Assembly: GCA_947568835.1 (NCBI GenBank)
Contig: OX387610.1
Span: 8,209,501 to 8,273,500 of the forward strand
Source: Protonemura montana
Lineage: Eukaryota > Arthropoda > Insecta > Plecoptera > Nemouridae
Length of the DNA: 64,000 bases
Reading direction: 5' to 3'
The notes under the pieces were generated by a model. The model searched no databases, was not told the origin of the DNA, and saw nothing but the letters and a program-made list of their open reading frames with translations. This document shows positions 46,826-58,626 of the stretch, piece by piece. The position numbers and the translations under genes are program-made. Every line of letters starts with the position of its first letter. Within the stretch, counting starts at the first letter, position 1.

Positions 46826-47034
46826 GCTGGCCCTCCGAGTGTTTCTATACACTCAATGTTTAAAAATATAAAAGGTGATATAAATGTGAGAGTTGTCCTT
46901 TTGGTTTAGGTGATAACACATTTATATGATCATAAAAAAATGAAGCAAGTGATTTATAGTTTTCAACAATTCAAATTACTCATTCTGTCTAGTCTTAAAA
47001 TATCAAGAGAAATGCCAATTTCGTATGAAATTGA

Positions 47035-47260
47035 ATTTTAGGTTATGGTTTTTAGACTAATGTCTACTTTTATTTTTCCTTAGCTTTAGTTTAGACAAAA
47101 ACTATTTAAACTAGGTTTTGAATGCTAAGTGAAGAAAAACTAAATTGTCCAACGTTTCGTAACTTGTTCCTGTTACTTTTTAATGGTTTAAGAAGTCCTG
47201 ACAATTTTCCGATCATAAAAGAACCACAAAAATTAAAAAAATTACCTAGTTCAGGCTAAA
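47035..47260 (+). repeat. Foldback-element half copy (family D)
   Basis: 'GGTTTTGAATGCTAAGTGAA', 'CAACGTTTCGTAAC' and 'CTGACAATTTTCCGATCATA' match one arm of the 53.4-kb foldback element. Confidence 0.7.
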
Positions 47261-49409
47261 ATAGCATATATTTTAGTTATATTATTTATTAATAATGTAT
47301 TATTATATATAATATTCAATATATATTGAAAATAACCAAGGTCAATAATTCTAAGTTTTCTAAGGAATTTTAGATTGATTTTTCAGGCTAGAAAGTCATA
47401 CATTTAATTTAGAATCATATCCTAAGTTTTACTATGTCTGGTTGACCAATGCTGAACGTTTGAGACATCCTCATGCAAAACGGCAAACTTTTTTTCCTAA
47501 GACAACAGGATGGGTTCAATAATGAACAACCTCATAAGATAAGAATTTTTTTTTTTTTTCTCGAACCTCAAATCGATAATAAAATTGATAATAAGGTCAT
47601 CTACAGGAAGTAAGATTTTTCTAAAAGGATACTGGAAGATATTTTTCTCCAGTTTTCAGTGAAACCACAGAGAATTGTGCAATCCCATGTTTGTGAAAAT
47701 AAAAATAGCAAATGAAATCAATACTTTGTTGCATGGCAAATAGTACTGGATTGTGCAATCGAATTGATGATTTATTTTATAGATAGCATTGGAGACAATT
47801 TGCTGGCTGCAGCACGTGCGTCCTTCTGCAGTAACACGATTAGTGATATCTATTCAATACCATTGGGTTTATAGGTGAAGTCAAAGAGTCTTGGCCCTTA
47901 TGTTAAACGCTCTGGTGACCTAAAGTGCAGACTAAAGTCGGTAATGGACGTTTCTACTAGGTGGCTCTTACGGCTGTTCTTTGGCACATATATCTGCAAT
48001 TTAATAATTGTAACTCAAAATATCGATATATCATCAATATTTGAAGTTAGGTAAGCGTAATTGAGAATTCTTTGAGCGTAATTCAGTTTCGAATGCGAGA
48101 TATCTGCAATAAATAACGTAATTAAAAAAAGAAATCTGGTAAAACGACGGCGATTTTATCTGCAACTATCAATTCCGTTGGTTTAGTAGAAATCAATTGG
48201 CATATTTTTGCGAAGTGATTAATATTAGAGCTGGAACTCTGAGTAAGCCTATAACCCCAATGCCCAAATACTAGTTTTCGCATATCCCTACATAATTTTT
48301 GAACTGTAGGTACCCTAATTTTAGGTTTGTTAAAAATATTATATTTTAAACAAAGATCAGAAGCTTATTTTTAATCAAAGTCAAAAATCTGTTAAATAAA
48401 GATGCAATAATTTATTTTAAAATAATTTGCAATACTCATTATAGTATACATCTATATACTAGTCTTAGGATAACCATATTTACCCTATTGTAAAGACTGC
48501 GATTATTGATAAGTGTTTATAATCTCTTTCTTGATCAAATCTTCCCACCCAAGTACATTGTAGTGATTAGGGACTCCACGCCCAAGCGAAATAATTAGCA
48601 ACTAATTATTTCGATCATCTAAATGGCCGATCCCAGTTCTAATTGTTGGTACCACGGCCTTCGGCACATCATCGACGTCATTAGCAGATAATTATCAACA
48701 GCAAACTATGATTATTTTTAATTAACATTCAAAGCTTACCGACTTACAGTGCAGCAGCTATATGTTTTAAATCTAGATTTTTTAGCAAAATGTTTGGACG
48801 ATTGAAATGAAAAATACAGGGGGTCCAAGTTAAGAGAACAGGAAGTGACTTTTATAATAAAATTGAAGTGAATTCGCTTTGCTCATCAAGTATGCATATA
48901 AAGTGATTGCAGTACAGAAAAACTGCGTTGTAATAGATGACGAGTAGTATTAAAACGAACCTAACTAACATCAAAATAGATTGGCGCTGAAGCCTAATGT
49001 GCCAATTAGATAATTACACCTGAACAAAACACCTGCATTCAATTTACACCCAAAAGCGGTAAATTGGCAACACATTTCCACCGGAATAACCTTATCATTA
49101 TGCAACTTCCTCTTAACTCCAAATGATTTATGAATACTATGTGCATTACTGAAAATAGAGCATTATCAGTATGCACCAAGTGCTACCGTGGGGAACACCT
49201 TCCTATACCCGAGGTCATATGCTCATTGACTGGCTGGCAATATATGTACTGTCAGACCCACCTTAAAATGTAATCTATATTGCTTTGCAAAGGAATATTT
49301 GATCGAGATTGGTATTTTTCTTTTCATATAGTAGTTTTGCAATATCTGTGGAGTGAAATATTATTTGTTTTTCCTTAAAAAAGCATTTTGAGTTGCGTTA
49401 CACAAATTG
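47261..49409. other. No gene seen; very AT-rich core
   Basis: 47,270-47,335 is almost pure A/T with internal palindromes. The remainder has no supported feature. Confidence 0.35.
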
Positions 49410-49515
49410 TTCCCGTTTGGGCATAAATTTTTGAGACGGTTATAGTGTTCATAATAATAAAAAACACCGCGCATTGCAAGCATTTGCAATTTAAATCAGA
49501 TTTCATTTAGTTTCT
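49410..49515 (+). repeat. tRNA-SINE 3' tail
   Basis: 'CCCGTTTGGGCATAAATTTT', TGAGACGGTTATAGTGTTCA, 'ACCGCGCATTGCAAGCATTT' and 'GCAATTTAAATCAGATTTCA' form the body and tail of the family whose head is seen at 57,841. Confidence 0.8.
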
Positions 49516-50149
49516 TGATTTCAGTATTATTATTATTTATTTTTTAATGGGTAGCCCCTTAAATTTCCGGTTAACAAAAGCACTTTTAAATGTGTAGTGT
49601 AACCATTTCGTGAATTCGTTGATACCACTTTTATATTAGCGTTTAATATTGGCACTAGGTTTTACTTCTTTTTTGACAAAACTACCAATAAATTCATCCC
49701 TGGTATTTAATCTCTCTGATAAGTGTTAATAAATCTCGAACCATGTGAAGTTGACTTTTTATCAACTGCATTGGAATTTAGAACAATTACATTTATTTCG
49801 ATTGTAACTGATTTACCATTTGACATGCAAATAACGCATTGAACTGAGATAATATAATCCAATGCTACGAAGAATGCATACAAGGCCATTTCAAATTAAT
49901 CGATTAAATTACAGACAGACAATTCGGTTTCTGATTGACAAAAAAAAATTGTTTAGCCATGACAAGCAACGGTCATTAAAATGGATGCAAATTTATTTGC
50001 AAGCCTTTTTTTATCCCATCATTTCAAGATCAGACCAACCCATAGCCCACTGATGCTAAACTCATCAATCTTCATGATTTTGTCAACAAAAAATAAACAA
50101 ACATATATATATATATATATATCTACAATCCTTTGAATTCTTTGTCGCT
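49516..50149. other. No gene seen; (AT)n microsatellite
   Basis: A short AT dinucleotide run lies at about 50,102-50,122. There is no coding support. Confidence 0.4.
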
Positions 50150-50670
50150 ACAGTCTAGCCCGTGAGAGAAGATACCAGCCCAAGGACTGCCCCCTCCCCT
50201 CTGCCCCCCACCAGGCATTGCTACAGTCTAGCCCGTGAGAGAAGATACCAGCCCAAAGGCTACCCCCAGAATTGCTACAGGCTAGCCCGCGAAAGAAGAT
50301 GATCATCCAAATGACTGTCTCCCCCCCCCCCCCCCCCCCACAGGAATTGTGCTAAATCACCTCATGAATAAGTACAATTTCAGCTGTGATTAAGTAGTGG
50401 GATCTTAAAATGTCCATTATATCTGCAAAATCATTTTTAGCATTGTTATAATTAAACGCAAATGTCTTATAAAAGTTCGAAAAACAATAGATTTTGGCAC
50501 GACAAAAGCTTTAGAGAGCATAGAAAATGGCGGAAATGAGCCGATATTATTTGTACTCTTTTTAAAAACATGACAGTTGGCCCACAGGTCACCCCAAAAC
50601 GACCGGTGGCGCCTCTACCGGAAAAAGTATGCTCTCTCGCTAAATGGAGTATTTTGGAAGACAGAGTAGA
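50150..50670. repeat. Family E copy 2 with amplified 5' segment
   Basis: The segment CTACAGTCTAGCCCGTGAGA / GAAGATACCAGCCCAA occurs about three times in tandem (50,150-50,320). A run of about 17 C (50,321-50,339) follows, then the rest of the element as in the 32,285 copy. Confidence 0.7.
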
Positions 50671-50944
50671 GTCCGTTTGGTTTCTCGTTTCATTCGGGCA
50701 ACTTGCAAATAGAGCTGGTGTCATGAGCTGTACCGATGTTGTTCTGTAATTAGCATAATGTGTCACTGGATTCCTTCAATGCAGTACGTGCCACATAATA
50801 CATAGCTAGTTTCTTGAGTAGGCGCCAACATTTTTCGATATTATTATGTCACTTTCGCTGTTACCATTTACACTTCTGTACAGCCCACATATTTACTTTC
50901 TGTTGCTTTGTCTACTATCAACATTTACAACCAGACGGTGTAAC

Positions 50945-51080
50945 GCTTTGAAACCGGGTTTCCCCTCCTCGCCTCTAGGCTAGGTTAGGTTTATCATTGT
51001 CCTCATCATCACCTTCTCATTCACAGATGCCTTTTACCAGATGCCGCAAGGCCTGTTGTCAAAATCAATAAATCAAGTTA
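50945..51080 (+). repeat. 5S-SINE 3' half
   Basis: 'GGGTTTCCCCTCCTCGCCTC', 'TAGGTTTATCATTG', 'CAAGGCCTGTTGTCAAAATC' and an (AATC)n-like end match the SINE tail. Confidence 0.65.
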
Positions 51081-52520
51081 ATCAAAATCAATATCAAAAT
51101 CAATCAACATTTCTCTAGGTTGTACAATTTAAAGAATCACATAGTACGTTTAAGATTAGGTTTATCATCGTTTTATCTTTATAACCATGCGTTCTTCATC
51201 ATTCTGATCATTTTTTTATGATTCCACTCATATTCCATATTTTCTTTCAAACGTAAACAGTCAATCAATCTTTCGCAATATTAACTATTGGTGACCTTTC
51301 TTTACATTGCATATCTGATTGTTCCGGATATTATATGCTTTATGTCTTCACATTTGTCTTGGAAGCCTAATTTTTGTCCGTTTCTTCACCCCAAATTCCG
51401 ACTATTCTTATCCGGCACAAAGTATCAACTCTTGGGGAACAGAAGCCATCCCATCCTTTTTATCTCGAAGATAATTTTAAAATTTCTTTACAAGTTAATT
51501 TTTTGTGAAGTGGGTACGGTAGCCCAAAATAGCTATGATTGTTCATCATGGATAATGCAAACATTAAAAAATATGTAACTCTAACTGTTCACAATAGTCA
51601 AATACTGTGCTTAATTTGATTAGGTACCTACGGCAATAGACTTGTGACACTGAGTTAGTTGCCAAACAATGCGTCGTCAAACACAACAAATCAATTATTG
51701 AGTCGGTAAAAGGTGGATTTTTTTTTTCTGTACGTCTTCTTGTCGCAGGTCAGTTTAGTAATTCAGCGGCTCAAATTGACAAAATTAAACTTCATTATAA
51801 TTGTATAATTGTGTAACTTTTATAATAAAAATATAAATCGCGTGTTCAAGTGTAAAAATAATTAGTCACTATTGTATACCTACATTAAATTAGTATTTGA
51901 GGACTAGTGGCCTTATGCCTGTTATAAATTAATGCGTAATTTGATAATTTGATGTCATTTTTTTAAGCGCTGCATCGAATGTAAGTTATGCGAATTTATT
52001 TAAGGAACGACCAAATGACAACATTTTTACAAAAGAAACGAAATAACTGTTCTAGAATGCCAAATCTTTTTTTTTTTCTCGCAAAAACACGCTCACAAAA
52101 ACGAACTTTTAATAGAATCCACTTCTAATTGTTTGGCACACTATTCGTTATAAAAAAAAACTAAACAACAAACGTGAAAAACTCGCTGTACGGCAAAAAA
52201 AAACCAAACTGAAAGGATATCGTTACCCAAACTAGTCGGTATAGTCAGTAGTTTTAACATTACAGAAACTTACTAGATCTACTATCATGGCTACAACTCC
52301 CAGTAATCAACTAAACAAATTACTTCCAGTAACTCCCAGTAAACTTTCTTGCTGCCATAGAACGCCCTATACAGTGCATTGCTGAATGAACCCAGTAACA
52401 TTTGAACAGTTCTTTGATTTGAAGTTTTAAAACACAAAAAGTCGCTATGGCACCTCTTCGGCCAGGTTTTACCAAAACGTTTAACTATAATTCGGATCTC
52501 TAGCTCACAAAAACATCAGA
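51081..52520. other. No gene seen
   Basis: AT-rich. A further short SINE-tail relic lies near 51,660-51,700 (TGCGTCGTCAAACACAAC). Nothing else is supported. Confidence 0.35.
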
Positions 52521-52675
52521 ATTTTATTATGATCAACACTATAACCGTCTCAAAAAATTGATGCCCAAACGCGGACGCATCAATTTTTGAGACGGTTATA
52601 GTATTGATAATAATAAAATACCCCGCGCATTGCAAGCGTTTGCAATTTAAATAAGATTTCATCCTAATACATCAG
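52521..52675. repeat. Palindromic dimer of tRNA-SINE 3' part
   Basis: Arms of about 43 nt (52,521-52,563 and 52,578-52,620) carry ACACTATAACCGTCTCAAAA and its complement. The full tail GCATTGCAAGCGTTTGCAAT then TTAAATAAGATTTCATCCTA follows. It is the same architecture as 24,656-24,830. Confidence 0.85.
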
Positions 52676-52921
52676 AATTTCACTGCATGTGATTGGAAGT
52701 CGTCATGGCAATCGTTTCTGTGCTTTAACTAGGACTTGCAAAAATAATAAAATCACAGCCATAGGAACATAACCATAGTCTTTAAACAATATAATTTTTA
52801 AACATATTCATCTAACAATGTAAAAAATACAATTTTAATTTTTTTTTTACAAACCCACAACAAAAAAAAGCTCACCACACAGAATGCAAATTGGTAAACC
52901 TTGACTCCAAACAGACGTTAC

Positions 52922-53003
52922 CTTGCTCTGGTGTTGTATGCTCGGGAGTATGCGCCAGTAATCCCGGTGCTGTCACTACGGCTAGTACCACCACACTGAG
53001 CAT
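52922..53003 (-). CDS. Candidate first coding exon with signal peptide, unknown secreted protein
   Basis: On the minus strand an ATG in a good context (CACATG) opens 27 codons: MLSVVVLAVVTAPGLLAHTP, then EHTTPEQ. They end exactly at a splice donor, CAAG|GTAACG, in phase 1. The hydrophobic core fits a cleavable signal peptide. Sequence upstream (53,010-53,120) is GC-rich compared with its surroundings, as expected for a 5' UTR or promoter. I could not identify further exons, which would lie leftwards, possibly across the 28-52 kb repeat-rich stretch or beyond. It could be a secreted or membrane protein, or a chance ORF. Confidence 0.4.
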
Positions 53004-53009
53004 GTGAGT

Positions 53010-53130
53010 CGGCACCGGCACGGACCGGCCTCGCGTCGCTGGTGGAGGCGTTTAGTCGGTGTCAACATCAGTAACCACGTACTCGTCTAGTTGGTCGAGT
53101 TTTGCCCGCGTTTTTAGAGTGGTTTTGACT
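53010..53130 (-). promoter_or_regulatory. GC-rich putative promoter/5' UTR of the 53.0-kb exon
   Basis: A CpG-rich block (GGCACGGACCGGCCTCGCGT, GGAGGCG, CCCGCG) sits in AT-rich DNA immediately upstream of the minus-strand signal-peptide exon. No exact start site can be fixed. Confidence 0.3.
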
Positions 53131-53404
53131 GATGTGGATTTTAATTGTATTCACGGGATTTTGATAAGTTTGATGTTTATTCGTTTTTGACACTAAGTGA
53201 TATGTGTTTTTTTTACAGTCTTGTTAACAATGGGTTTGAAATGTGGTTTTGATATGATTTAGACTTATTTTGAAATAGATTTGAAAAAAAAAAATGTATT
53301 TTAAGAAAGCTATAACTGTTTTTTTATTTATTCAACACAGTATGACCTTATGGTTCTTAGACTCGTGTCTACTTGATTTAGCCTAAGCACTAGTTTTAAC
53401 ACAA

Positions 53405-53719
53405 ACTATTTTAAATGGGTTTTGAATGCTAAGTTAAGGACAACTAAATTTCCCGACGTTTCGTATCATGTACTAGTTACTTCTTCAAGGGTAAGAGCAG
53501 TCCTGACAATTTTCCGATAACAAAAGAACCACATAAAATTATAACAATTGTTAGAACAACATAAAATTATAACAACTATTATAATTTCACGGGGTTCTTT
53601 TGTTATTGGAAAATTGTCAGGACTGCTCTAACCCTTGAATAAGTAACTAGTACATGTTACGAAACGTCGGGAAATTTAGTAGCCCTTTACTTAGCATTCA
53701 AAACCCAGTTCAAATAGTT
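53405..53719. repeat. Foldback element (family D) with long inverted arms
   Basis: Arms at about 53,405-53,538 and 53,591-53,719 are inverted copies: GGGTTTTGAATGCTAAG / CTTAGCATTCAAAACCC, CCCGACGTTTCGTA / CGAAACGTCGGG, TGACAATTTTCC / GGAAAATTGTCA. There is a short A/T-rich spacer. Single arms recur at 47,035 and 60,640. No transposase is visible, so it resembles a non-autonomous foldback/MITE-like element. Confidence 0.9.
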
Positions 53720-53834
53720 TTTGTTACAGTATGACCTGATCACAACATGACTTTTTCATTGAAATTTTATTTTTATTGACGTGACTACGTCTTAAAGCGC
53801 ATTATATAGGGAGGCATGTACGGATTTGCTCTCC

Positions 53835-54205
53835 AAAATGGCACATGTGTAACAAGCCCTACAGCCTACAGGAAACAAAGGACAGAATGTGATTTATAAT
53901 CATTCAATAGTTCAGACAATTCTCTGAAAGTGCTTTTTTTTTATTTTCGATAAAATAAATATTGGAGGCGTTAGAGGGGTTGGCGTTTTTAATACTCTCC
54001 ATAAGACCAATGTTAAATTACGCAAAATGGCAAATGTGTAACAAGCCCTACAGCCTACAGGAAACAAAGGACAGAATGTGGTTTATTATCATTCAATAGT
54101 TCAGACAATTCTCTAAAAGTACTTTTTTTTATTTTCGATAAAATAAATATTCGAGGCGTTAGAGGAGGCGGCGTTTTTAGCACTCGTCATTAGACTAATG
54201 CAAAA
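53835..54205 (+). repeat. 189-bp tandem duplication
   Basis: Two units (53,835-54,023 and 54,024 to about 54,205) share GTGTAACAAGCCCTACAGCC, TACAGGAAACAAAGGACAGA and TTTTCGATAAAATAAATATT with few differences. Confidence 0.9.
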
Positions 54206-55234
54206 TGAAATATATATATCGCAAGATGACACTTCCACATCCCAATCTGTAAAGTCCTTCAGCATGTAAATTAGATATGAAAACACAACCCAAATAAAGA
54301 GAGATGTAAAACTTGCAAGTGAAGTATGGTCAGTACTGTAGTTGACCTACGTGCCTACGCGGTAGTTGAACGTATTCACGCTTAAATATCGGCCGTATCA
54401 ATGAGATACAGCTACACCCGTTTTTTTTTTTAATGCAAGGAACTTTTTTGTTGTTCTTGCCTTTGAATTCTTAGCAAACTTTAGGATTATGACAAATATG
54501 AATTGAATAGCATCTAATAGTTATATTTTAAGTACCTACAATGCTATTTAGGAATCTCTGTGAACAAATTGCAAACCAGTTTCTTGACACAGCATCTAAA
54601 ATTGAAACTAAAATCGAGAAAAAAGTTACTGATCTACAAAAATAAGTAGACCAACAATGCATTGACATTTGCGTGTACGTGTTTTTATTATTTTTTTTTA
54701 TTGTTTTATTAAAACGACCTGCGTTATTTTATTAACATATTAAATTCTTTAATTCCTTTCATTTACTTTACTTATAAAAATAAAAAGTAAATATACAATA
54801 CTTTCATACTTGATCTTAAACAAATACAAAGTAGTCCCGCTCTATTTTGCGATTTTTTTTTTAGTTTACGAATGTTATTTTAGGATCAATATTGAACCAT
54901 GACACAAAAAATTTCAACGCTCTGTTTCCCAAATTATTGATATTCAATCATAAAAAATAAATACCGAATCAATTCAAGCATGAAGTAAGTGTCTGGTTTT
55001 TTCCCCTCACGTCTGTCATCTGGCAACCCACTTTACTTGCATGTATGCAAAGTTGCCTAGTTTTCAGGAGATATAAAATACTTATAAGTCGTTGTTATTT
55101 TTTTTATTTTCAGCTTTCTCTTTGCTTTAAAAACAATTAAATGAAACTTATTTTTAAGAAAAGGAATTTATTCACTAACGATATTTTGAGTCGTTATTCT
55201 TTAATTAGTTTTTTCGTATTTAGTTTTTTTCGTT
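54206..55234. other. No gene seen
   Basis: AT-rich sequence with T-runs and no supported feature. Confidence 0.35.
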
Positions 55235-55330
55235 TTTACTTACGACCACATGCGCCATCGGGTGGCACCTACCGTTACCACATGTTTCCTGCTAGTTAAC
55301 TCAACAGAAAGCTCAGCAAACTTAAGAAAT
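55235..55330 (+). repeat. Dispersed repeat family C fragment
   Basis: 'GCGCCATCGGGTGGCACCTA', 'CCGTTACCACATG' and 'CAACAGAAAGCTCAGC' match the 3' half of family C. Confidence 0.65.
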
Positions 55331-55441
55331 TAAAAGGAATCCTAAACATGATCTATTAGTAAAATCGTTGAGTGTACAGGTTATAGGTAGAGACAGAACT
55401 TTAATGCTACAGTTTCTGCGTGAAAGATAGCCGCCAAGTGA

Positions 55442-55709
55442 CTACTTTACCGACAAAAATACAGAGTACCGGAACACCCCGTTAAGTGGAGCCACTCTGG
55501 TATCAAATTTAGTTTCGATATTTCTCGCAGGCTTACTCGCTTTTGAATATCGTAACATGTATATCAATCGTTGATGAATACATTGATGGAGATCCTTTGA
55601 GCATGAAAAGTCTCAAAAGCGAGTAAACTAACGAGAATTATCGAAATTTCATACAACAGTGGCTCCACATAACGGGGTGAACCGGTGCTCTACATTTTTG
55701 TCGATAAAG
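55442..55709. repeat. Foldback element related to family C 5' part
   Basis: Inverted arms (about 55,442-55,546 and 55,611-55,709) share ACACCCCGTTAAGTGGAGCC / GGCTCCACATAACGGGGT and GACAAAAATA / ATTTTTGTCG. A single-arm copy lies at 61,035-61,200. Confidence 0.85.
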
Positions 55710-55997
55710 AGGTCAAAAATTTTACACCACCAAGTTCAGTTTTGTCAGCATCTGGTTGACAGAGTTTGCAGCATAGACGAAACGAGCCAGAAGGTATTTT
55801 TTATCTTTAATAACAGCCTCTATTGTCTTGAATTCACATTGAATAAACATGCACTCTTGACAATTATGAGTTTGATTCTAATCAGTCAATACATCAGACT
55901 GAAATCATAAGCTGTATCTTATAGCGCCCAAGCCATGGTCTTGCTACCCTTTCATTATTAAATTGATGGCTGTTGCTGTCAGAAAAAGTTGGCGCGG

Positions 55998-56222
55998 AGC
56001 ACCTTAGTCAGTTGTTGTTTTGAGCTCGACGCGGAGAGAGGCGTCGCATGGGAGGCGTTTGACTATCTACATAACATTGCCGAGAAAAGTTGGGAAACGC
56101 TGGTACGGAAATTTTAAAGCTCTTTTAAGTGTTAAAGTTTGTTAGTGAAACATTTTTGAGTGTATCGTTAATGTTTTAAATGATTTCGACTGTGTTTTCG
56201 TCGGTTTTGGGAAAATATAAAG
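55998..56222 (+). promoter_or_regulatory. Candidate promoter and noncoding first exon
   Basis: An initiator-like TTAGTCAGTT (A at 56,010) is followed at +28 by AGAGG, a partial match to the downstream promoter element RGWYV. The local sequence is CpG-rich (GACGCGGAGAGAGGCGTCGC). A possible donor, ATAAAG|GTATTT, lies at 56,222/56,223. It is the nearest plausible start site for the glycosyltransferase gene whose coding exon begins after an acceptor at 58,582. Confidence 0.35.
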
Positions 56223-57840
56223 GTATTTTCATTAATATATTTTTTGGATTAAACTGTTTGGGTTTGCTAATAAAATACGAACATAAACGTTAGTGAACAG
56301 AAGTAAAATGTACCTTTTAGTCTGACAATTGAATGCGTGATTTTAGTGGTGTAGACTCGAGTATACACGGGTATATGGCGTTTACCTACCTTAACATAAA
56401 AGAAATAAGCTGATCAACACGAAATTTTGCCTTATCAAAATTAATGCATGTATTTTTAAATAATGATTGTGGAAATAATGATGTGTTTTGCAGCTCCGAT
56501 GTTAAGTTTATCACACAGATTTCCAGCTTAAATATCATACAAATATCCCTGATTCTGTTTGTAATAACTCCTTACGAATATATACCGATTCAATTTTGTA
56601 TTACAATAGATTAACGCCTTTATTGCAAATAAAGCATATAGCTTTAATATGCTTATAAGGTGAGAAGGTATTTTTCAGCACATGAAATTAAAAAAATATA
56701 TTCGAAACCCTCTCCCCACCCGTCCCAGGGTTAATAAAGAGACTACGTGATTTACACACATTTTTCAGGATTTCATAACTTTGTAAATCTGTGTGGGAAG
56801 CAGGAACCGGAATTGTTATGCTTCACGACTTCGATTCCGATTCCAATTCCGATTCCGATTTCGGAAAGCACATAAGAAATTTTCCGATTCCAGGAAACGC
56901 ACAGTAAAAATGTTGATTTTGATTTCAATTGATCTGTTCGGTCTCTATCAAATTACAAATTATAAAAATGTAGACTGCATCGCTGTCGGCGTCGCAGTCA
57001 TTGCTTAATACAATGCTTAAGACAAAAGACACTTTTAATAAACAAAAATCTGCCTAATTCTTAACAATGACTTTCGAAGATACTCCCATTTGGACTACTT
57101 ACTGTTATTGACTGTTATTGTTGATACTTTTTTTAATTTTTTTAACAGAACCAATCAATTCATTATAAGTTGAACAAGTGGGCGTCATAACCTTGGATGA
57201 TCCTGTATCAGCATTACCATTCTTCTCATGAAAAAAGTTTTTTTTGTTGGTACCATCAAAGGTATCCTGTAATGGTATTTTTATGAGATTTTCATTGGTG
57301 TTTATCCTGAACATGTACGTTTGGTTTTAGAAAATTTAATTACACTAAGGCTTTGCAAATCCAATTTGAATTGCCTTGAAGGATGAGCGTAGCGAAATTT
57401 TGGAATAACAAAGTGAAGCCTATCAATTGTCCCTGTTGGTAAAATCAAAACAGCTAAAATTCATAATGAGTTTGTAAAATTGTGAATAAAAAAAAGAAAA
57501 CACAAACGAACTCAAAAACTTTGCAACTAACTAATTTGATGTGTTTCACATCTGTAGAAAGTTTTGTTTAAAAATGTCAAGCATGTTTGGTAGTACAACT
57601 TTAAAACGTGTATACACAATCTAAATAAGGTCATACTTTTTGAATACTTGCAAAACTGCTTAACAGATTTTGATGAAAACGCAGAAGGTTTAAGATGAGA
57701 TCACAAAAATGTTCTCAGCAAATTTTGTTAAAATCGGACCAGGTGTTCGGCCGCTAGTGCGCGAACAAAATAAACTAGTATCCACAGCATCATGGTTCTA
57801 CTCCTTGGAGATCCGTCATTCTTATCAAATACACTTAAAG
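56223..57840. other. No coding exon seen; hexamer microsatellite
   Basis: About 56,828-56,870 is a degenerate GATTCC array. The remainder is AT-rich and without support, possibly the first intron of the glycosyltransferase gene. Confidence 0.35.
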
Positions 57841-58021
57841 TCGTCTCAAAAAGCTAGTGTCCAAGTAGCTCAATGGGTTAGAGCAAAACCCGCGATATGT
57901 GGAGATTGGTGTACGATTCCCCATTTGGGCATCAATTATATAGACGTTTATAATGTTTAAAATAATAAAATACCCAGCGCATTGCAAGCGCTTGCAGTTT
58001 GAACACGATTTTATCTAAATA
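57841..58021 (+). repeat. tRNA-derived SINE, most complete copy
   Basis: The head at about 57,861-57,933 resembles a tRNA: GTCCAAGTAGCTCAATGGGT / TAGAGC (acceptor and box A) ... ACGATTCCCC (box B-like) ... ATTTGGGCA. The body ATCAATTATATAGACG and tail GCGCATTGCAAGCGCTTGCA follow. Similar heads lie at 27,943 and 62,575. Confidence 0.8.
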
Positions 58022-58582
58022 CAAACAAGTGATTTTTTTTTCTGGGATGAGTACAATTGGTCAGTTGCATTCGCCAGCTATGAACTAGTTCACGAACCAG
58101 ATTATTAGTTCTGTCAGCTGTTTTCTAGAGTTGACACGGAGTCACACTTTTCACACGGTTTCCAGATCCAGTGTAAATTAGTCTGAGAGCGTTTAGAACC
58201 AGCGTGGCTGGCGAAAACTCTGGTCTAGAGAACAAGAACATTATTATATTAACGATAAAAACACCCTGGACTAATTTAATATTAGTTTTCATTTGCCCAT
58301 TGCAAGCATTTGCATTAGATATATATAACAAAGCAATGCACCTTGTACAAATTTAACAATTACCTCAATATTTTTTAATTAATGTCTTCACTAAATATAT
58401 TCTGGTGGATAATAAAAGTGAAGAAATAAACATATTTGTGTGTTAATTTTGAAAGGTTGCTTACTGAGCGTCGAAGCTGGCGCGAAGCCGGGCGAGGAAA
58501 GTTATGTTTTCGGCAACCAGAAACATTAATAGCTACAATCTTTTTAAATGATTTCAGTTTTTATTTACTTTTTCTTTTCCAG
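58022..58582. other. Upstream flank/intron of the glycosyltransferase gene
   Basis: No feature beyond a short tail-like relic (CCCATTGCAAGCATTTGCAT) near 58,300. It ends in a strong acceptor, TTTTTCTTTTCCAG. Confidence 0.45.
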
Positions 58583-58626
58583 GCCGGCTGTTGTTCAAAA
58601 AACTCTGCAAATGTACGCCGACCAAC

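Noticed and set aside
57861-57933. Functional tRNA gene (also 27,943 and 62,575)
   Set aside because: The anticodon arm cannot form a normal 7-nt loop, the copies are diverged, and all are attached to the same repeat body, so they are SINE heads.
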